This document shows positions 4,845 to 5,438 of a stretch of DNA of 5,438 bases, piece by piece; position 1 is the first letter of the stretch; the number at the start of each line of letters is the position of its first letter. Made by a program: the position numbers and the translations under genes. The notes below the pieces were generated by a model that saw only the letters and a program-made list of their open reading frames with translations, searched no databases and had not been told where the DNA came from. This DNA is from Arsenophonus sp046530735 (lineage in GTDB: Bacteria; Pseudomonadota; Gammaproteobacteria; Enterobacterales; Enterobacteriaceae), in the NCBI GenBank assembly GCA_046530735.1, contig JBHEQV010000059.1, positions 1 to 5,438 on the forward strand, given 5' to 3'.

Positions 4845-5438
4845 ATGGTGATTACGCTCTAACTAGCTCTAATAACAACCATAGAATAGATAGTATAAAT
4901 AAAAAGCGAAAAACAACTTAAAAACTTTTACGCTCTTGGAAACACGAGATAGATTTTTTATTGCTGATGAAATTGAACTTTCAGAATTTAGAGATGAAAT
5001 GGCTAGTGTGGAACACCCACTTTTTGCTTTAAAAAGTGGTAATATCGATACGCCAAAGTATAAAAATAGTAACACAATAATATAGTTGTAGTCCATAATG
5101 ATGAATATGGGATAGCAACCGTTTTTGATAAAGATGTTTGAATTTACGCTATTTTTAAATTAGAAGAATCTATTAATAATCATGAGAAAATTAGTCGTAC
5201 TGTTTATTTTATACCATATGTTTTTTGTAAAAACGAATAGAACGAAAAGTAGTATAGAATATGAAAATTTAAGAATGTCACTATCTTCTCTTGTTGCAAG
5301 AAGAATTGAAACAAATGTAGTCTCTTCTAAAGATTCTAGAAAAACAGAAAATTTTTGTTTAACTTAATAAGTGGATTATTTTATAGGAAAAAAGCTAAAC
5401 TTAATTATTAGCATGGGTTGAGGTAACGTTACCTGACT
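4845..5438 (+). pseudogene. repA: plasmid replication initiator RepA (RPA family), degraded and cut by the right edge
   Basis: This family (replication initiator protein A, winged-helix, on many proteobacterial plasmids) binds iterons and opens the origin. Family blocks appear in order over three frames. The first is LLETRDRFFIADE-IELSEF, with SVEHPLFALKSG (4918-5040; family LFIADIxDW and SMEHPxFxLxxxPD). YKNSNTII shifts frame into VVVHND, then GIATVFDKDV-stop-IYAIF (about 5106-5148; family GxATIxDKDxxIYxIS), where TGA stands for the expected Trp. EKISRTVYFIPYVF shifts again into FFVKTNR (about 5182-5240; family ISRTVRFTAYDFLVxTNR). YENLRMSLSSLVARRIETN follows (family YxxLKxALxRLxGTxIxTN). 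Near the end, YRKKAKLNY and WVEVTLPD lie in two further frames (family RK...RMVRVEVTLSDWLY). The start is set by the ribosome site at 4833. An early TAA (4860-4862), further stops and at least four frame changes make it non-functional. The C-terminal part lies beyond the window. Confidence 0.88.
5421..5434. repeat. perfect 14-bp palindrome AGGTAACGTTACCT
   Basis: The sequence is identical to its reverse complement over all 14 bases. It falls inside the repA remnant, where the conserved residues VEVTLP are encoded, so it may simply be a by-product of the coding sequence. It could also be a recognition site for a dimeric protein. Confidence 0.55.

Noticed and set aside
4869..5096. 75-codon minus-strand open frame with a hydrophobic C-terminus
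   Set aside because: It lies antisense to the RepA remnant, whose plus-strand family motifs are unmistakable. It is a shadow.
3628..5140. TGA reassigned to tryptophan
   Set aside because: TGA does replace Trp in two conserved motifs, but TAA and TAG stops and several frameshifts occur in the same genes, so simple decay explains it.
5182..5367. 61-codon plus-strand open frame taken as a small gene
   Set aside because: Its ATG is internal; the frame is one segment of the RepA remnant (FFVKTNR...RRIETN), not a separate gene.
1..5438. CRISPR array, tRNA or rRNA genes
   Set aside because: No regularly spaced identical repeats, no T-loop (GGTTCGA-type) with paired acceptor arms and no conserved rRNA core sequence were found on either strand.

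Overview
This is an AT-rich window (roughly two thirds A+T by eye) without a single intact gene. The longest open frame on either strand is about 75 codons, which is about what chance gives at this composition. Two regions can still be identified by protein family after stitching frames together, and both are clearly dead. One is an IS256-family insertion sequence (about 3193-4500, + strand). The other is a plasmid-type replication initiator of the RepA/RPA family with an iteron-like origin in front of it (about 4668-5438, + strand, running off the right edge). Such dense decay of mobile and plasmid genes suits a host-restricted proteobacterium, such as an endosymbiont or obligate intracellular bacterium, early or midway through genome reduction. 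A boxA-like motif at 2921-2937 leans slightly toward a gammaproteobacterium. I would not name a genus.

Layout. Positions 1-560 hold a possible + strand gene remnant read in two successive frames. From 578 to 915 there are only scattered open stretches. From about 1712 down to about 900 there is a possible minus-strand pair of degraded genes joined by a TAATG stop/start overlap; the second encodes a membrane segment. Positions 1677-1860 and 2144-2206 carry clusters of short perfect inverted repeats. Positions 2278-2755 hold a possible + strand remnant of unknown family. Positions 2756-2935 are very AT-rich with no gene. Positions 2936-3137 hold another possible + strand remnant. A perfect 13-bp inverted repeat follows (3132-3207), whose right arm is also the left end of the IS256 element. 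Right of the IS, 4501-4667 has no gene and two small hairpins. Then come a perfect DnaA box, several repeats of the GTTTTTAAAARTCGA type, a strong Shine-Dalgarno sequence and the broken initiator gene.

How the parts fit. The right end looks like the fossil of an iteron-regulated plasmid replicon: DnaA box, iterons, ribosome site, RepA. It has either been integrated into a chromosome or lies on a decaying plasmid whose replication now depends on something else. The IS256 copy just upstream may be how it was integrated or rearranged, but that is inference. Assignments outside the IS and repA are weak and scored accordingly.
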